This document shows positions 61,543 to 64,000 of a stretch of 64,000 nucleotides of DNA, in pieces. How positions within the stretch are numbered: position 1 is the first letter of the stretch; each line of letters begins with the position of its first letter. The position numbers were made by a program, and so were the translations under genes. The stretch is from Sipunculus nudus (Eukaryota > Annelida > Sipuncula > Golfingiida > Sipunculidae), in NCBI GenBank assembly GCA_026874595.1, contig CM049321.1, positions 3,052,479-3,116,478 on the forward strand. Reading direction: 5' to 3'. The notes beneath the pieces were generated by a model that had not been told where the DNA came from, made no database searches, and saw only the letters and a list, made by a program, of their open reading frames with translations.

Positions 61543-62333
61543 CACTATTCCTCGGAGAAAGTTCGACTGAAGCTTCGAGTACTGTTCTGTAATTGCTCTG
61601 CTGTTCCTACTCCGTTTTGACAGATGTACTCTTTATCCGGAAAGTTACTTTTGTTTTCTGTTCAATTTTATAAAAATTAGCCAGAGTGTTTCATACGAAT
61701 TACGATAGTGGGTTGTACATTTTCGAAACCAATGATGAATTTTGTGAGCTATGTAGGACCGATGTTGAGTTACGGATATTGGTCCAGCAAATGTGTCCTG
61801 AAGTGGATACAATATTCTTATCGTTACAAATGGAATATTTTTCTATAATTTTTAACAGGAAATTAAGCCGATGCCGTCGACATTGTGCATGGGCCCTGGG
61901 CTACAGCCGCTCTGCCCATCTATAGATGCGTCACTGGACCAGCGCTATATGGATCACAACATGTAATTGAGTTCAAGTTGTGGCTTAATATAGCTTAAGT
62001 ATAAACTTCTATGTGCTTGTACATCTTAGATGAACTGAAACAAGTTATTATATCAATTTACCCATCTGAGGTCGTATTTTAAAAATCGAAACTGACTCCG
62101 TATCAAAGTTGAGCATCCTAATTACCCAGGGCAAAATTCCAGCGAGAGGAAACGGAACATAACATCAGACTGCCAGTTGCCATGGTGAGTGGTTCATTTC
62201 CCACCTCCTTCCGGTGAGAGCGGATTTCAACCCCTGGATGTCTAGTGATGTTACCGTCATTAACTAATGATAATTATAACGATGACGTCAAAAACCTATC
62301 ACTTGAGTCTGGTTAACTATCTCTTATTATATT

Positions 62334-62391
<58 letters not shown>

Positions 62392-63499
62392 GAGGAATAA
62401 ATGAACATATGAATAACGACAGTGCACATGTTTTAAATATATGAATGTGTATGTGTGTGTTCGTTCTTTATTCACAAGATTTCGTGATCGGGCTGAGATA
62501 TATTTTATGCGGTAATAATTGCTACTGAGCCTTTCAGACACTTATTGCAGACTCTCTGAACTAACTGCATTTACGAGCTGTTTCATGTTTCTTTCCTTTT
62601 GAAGTGGGAATGAAACAAAACAAAAACGGCATGCTCATTGAAAAGTGTGTCCCACTGATTGCGGTAACCAGTGTGGAACTAATTGTCATGTGAATTCAAT
62701 TGCTTTAACATTGAGTTTTTTTTTTGGCGGTAAGAACAAAAACTTCACACAATAGGGTATCAAAGAATTAGAGCAGTTTATAACTGAGACAGTGCAAGAA
62801 AAATCCCTAATTTTATTTAATTATTTTTATTATTATTATTTTTGCCGGTCAAGGCGAGGGGGTCGACAACAGGGAAAGTAACTGCCTTTTCATATAGTCA
62901 AGGGGCCGAACTCTGTACTGTGCAAAAATAGGGGCGTACCTTACAGTCTCAGATATAAAATTTTACACCCCTTATATGTTTAGAAGATCCATCCTAGACA
63001 TTGGAAAGTAATGTTGGCAGTCTCAATACTCTTGCAAAAGTACTTTTAGTGTTGCTTTTGTTTCGGAAGGTTGAGTAATTTTATGACTTTTTTGTTACCT
63101 GCTTCTGGTCCGTTTTTAATTCACAGATGTTACTTGCTTGTATATATTTTCACAAATATGGTACCATCGATTGGCATAGAACTAGGGCTTTGACAGCTGT
63201 AAGAATGTTTACGACATCGCTTATATGTTAGCGATTGTGAGCCCTATAACTTGCCCCACCCTTCAAATTTTCCAAAATTCTAGAATTTTTTCTATGTACG
63301 TACATTTGTTTCAGCTTAGAATTAATTTTAGATTATTATGCAATAGCCATTTTCTTACTGAAATCTGTATGTTTCCTTCAATTTTGCTTCAAATATGATT
63401 GAATGTAATAAATGTAATTTTCAGCACGTTAGCGCCTTTGCTGGTAATATTTAAGATAAACTCTACAGAAGCACAAATACAGTAAGCACAGATGTTGAC
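61543..63499. other. Non-coding, nothing recognised apart from (TA)n
   Basis: An ORF at 61686-61925 has several cysteines but no known motif and no coherent exon borders. (TA)n lies at 62337-62389. Confidence 0.45.
62337..62389. repeat. (TA)n microsatellite
   Basis: About 26 TA units. Confidence 0.95.
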
Positions 63500-63835
63500 A
63501 AAGTGGTTTTGATTCTGTCGATAGTCTCAGACAACACATGTATGCTTTGACAAAGCCAGATCTCAGAGCACTACCTCCCACAGAGGATGCGTTTAGATTT
63601 CATGTTCTCAGGGATTTGTGCCAACTATATATCTATGACACTTTGCATGAGGGCAAAACGAAGTCATCTAGAATTGCCATCACCAACAGAGTTTTGCCAG
63701 ACCATAGATAAAAGAAAACTTTTACCAGTAATGATGTCAAAATCAGCAAAGCCAGACATTAACAGAACTGTGTCCTGTGGATGTAGAACATCAAAACGTT
63801 TAAAAGGATGTTCCTGCATTAGCGATAAAGGAACT
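63500..63835 (+). pseudogene. Repeat-associated cysteine-rich (CXC-like) ORF, frameshifted
   Basis: The first frame (63500-63645) reads SLRQHMYALTKPDLRALPPT, EDAFRFHVLRDLCQLYIYDT. It then ends uselessly at a TAA (63709), while another frame continues the family pattern with LELPSPTEF, KRKLLPVMM, RTVSCGCRTSKRLKGCSC. LPPTxDAF, LPSPTEF and closely spaced CxC motifs are, from memory, shared by a multicopy, transposon-like protein family in molluscs and cnidarians. The shift between the frames lies around 63645-63675. The C-terminus is not found. Confidence 0.55.
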
Positions 63836-63892
63836 GTACACTATACAATTATTTTATATTTCTTATTCAACACAAACCTTTTTTGCTCTCCT

Positions 63893-63943
63893 CATATATA
63901 TATATATATGGGATATATATATATATATAAATATATATATATG
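63893..63943. repeat. (TA)n microsatellite, interrupted
   Basis: TA runs broken by GGGATATATA and AAATATATAT. Confidence 0.9.
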
Positions 63944-64000
63944 TAAAAATAAAAAGAAAATGCAAGATCAAATTGAAGTAGGTGGCATCACGTAAAAGCT

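Noticed and set aside
61686-61925. 79-codon ORF with several cysteines
   Set aside because: Cysteine spacing matches no known domain and neighbouring AG/GT sites do not give an exon.

Overview
The window is nuclear DNA from an animal, most likely a bivalve mollusc. It is AT-rich and gene-poor, and genes are split by GT-AG introns. It is crowded with (TA)n microsatellites, minisatellites and decayed transposons. The two gene families that can be read, C-type lectins and secreted proteins with discoidin/F-type-lectin (F5/8C) domains, are both strongly expanded in bivalves. Dispersed repeats with short palindromic heads and strings of TGACCTTTGACC also look bivalve-like. There is no sign of prokaryotic organisation, CRISPR arrays, rRNA or intact tRNA. 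Species cannot be named from the sequence alone.

Layout. 1-2420: left-truncated, frame-broken LTR retrotransposon on the minus strand (gag remnants, primer-site-like sequence, 760 bp LTR). 2421-6261: repeats only. 6262-18960: a tandem segmental duplication (two units plus the start of a third) carrying a minus-strand C-type lectin family. One copy keeps a full four-exon structure but has a one-base frame break. One has lost its 5' half. Three more are exon fragments. A solo LTR and a 39-bp minisatellite interrupt the second unit. 18961-31898: gene desert with a 32-bp minisatellite, a LINE 3' end and a 1.3 kb non-autonomous DNA transposon with a target duplication. 31899-43499: the best gene of the window, a nine-exon plus-strand gene for a predicted secreted 447-residue protein. 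It has a signal peptide, an unrecognised N-terminal domain, an F5/8C (F-type-lectin-like) domain and a second, more diverged copy of that fold. Intron 6 holds a Penelope-like retroelement fragment with a hammerhead-ribozyme-like motif and an array of POU octamer sites. 45078-46940: a 1.9 kb minisatellite with higher-order structure. 50280-61000: layered repeats, namely a solo LTR with a clean target duplication, a 142-bp tandem array, and a satellite split by an LTR which is itself split by another element. 61300-61542: a possible small two-exon 3' gene end. 63500-63835: a frameshifted, repeat-associated cysteine-rich ORF.

The two lectin-type loci are not an operon and share no visible regulation. 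Both encode secreted, disulphide-rich recognition domains whose canonical sugar-binding residues are missing, so they fit rapidly evolving recognition families. Exon models come from splice sites, phase and family resemblance read by eye. No alignment or database search was run.
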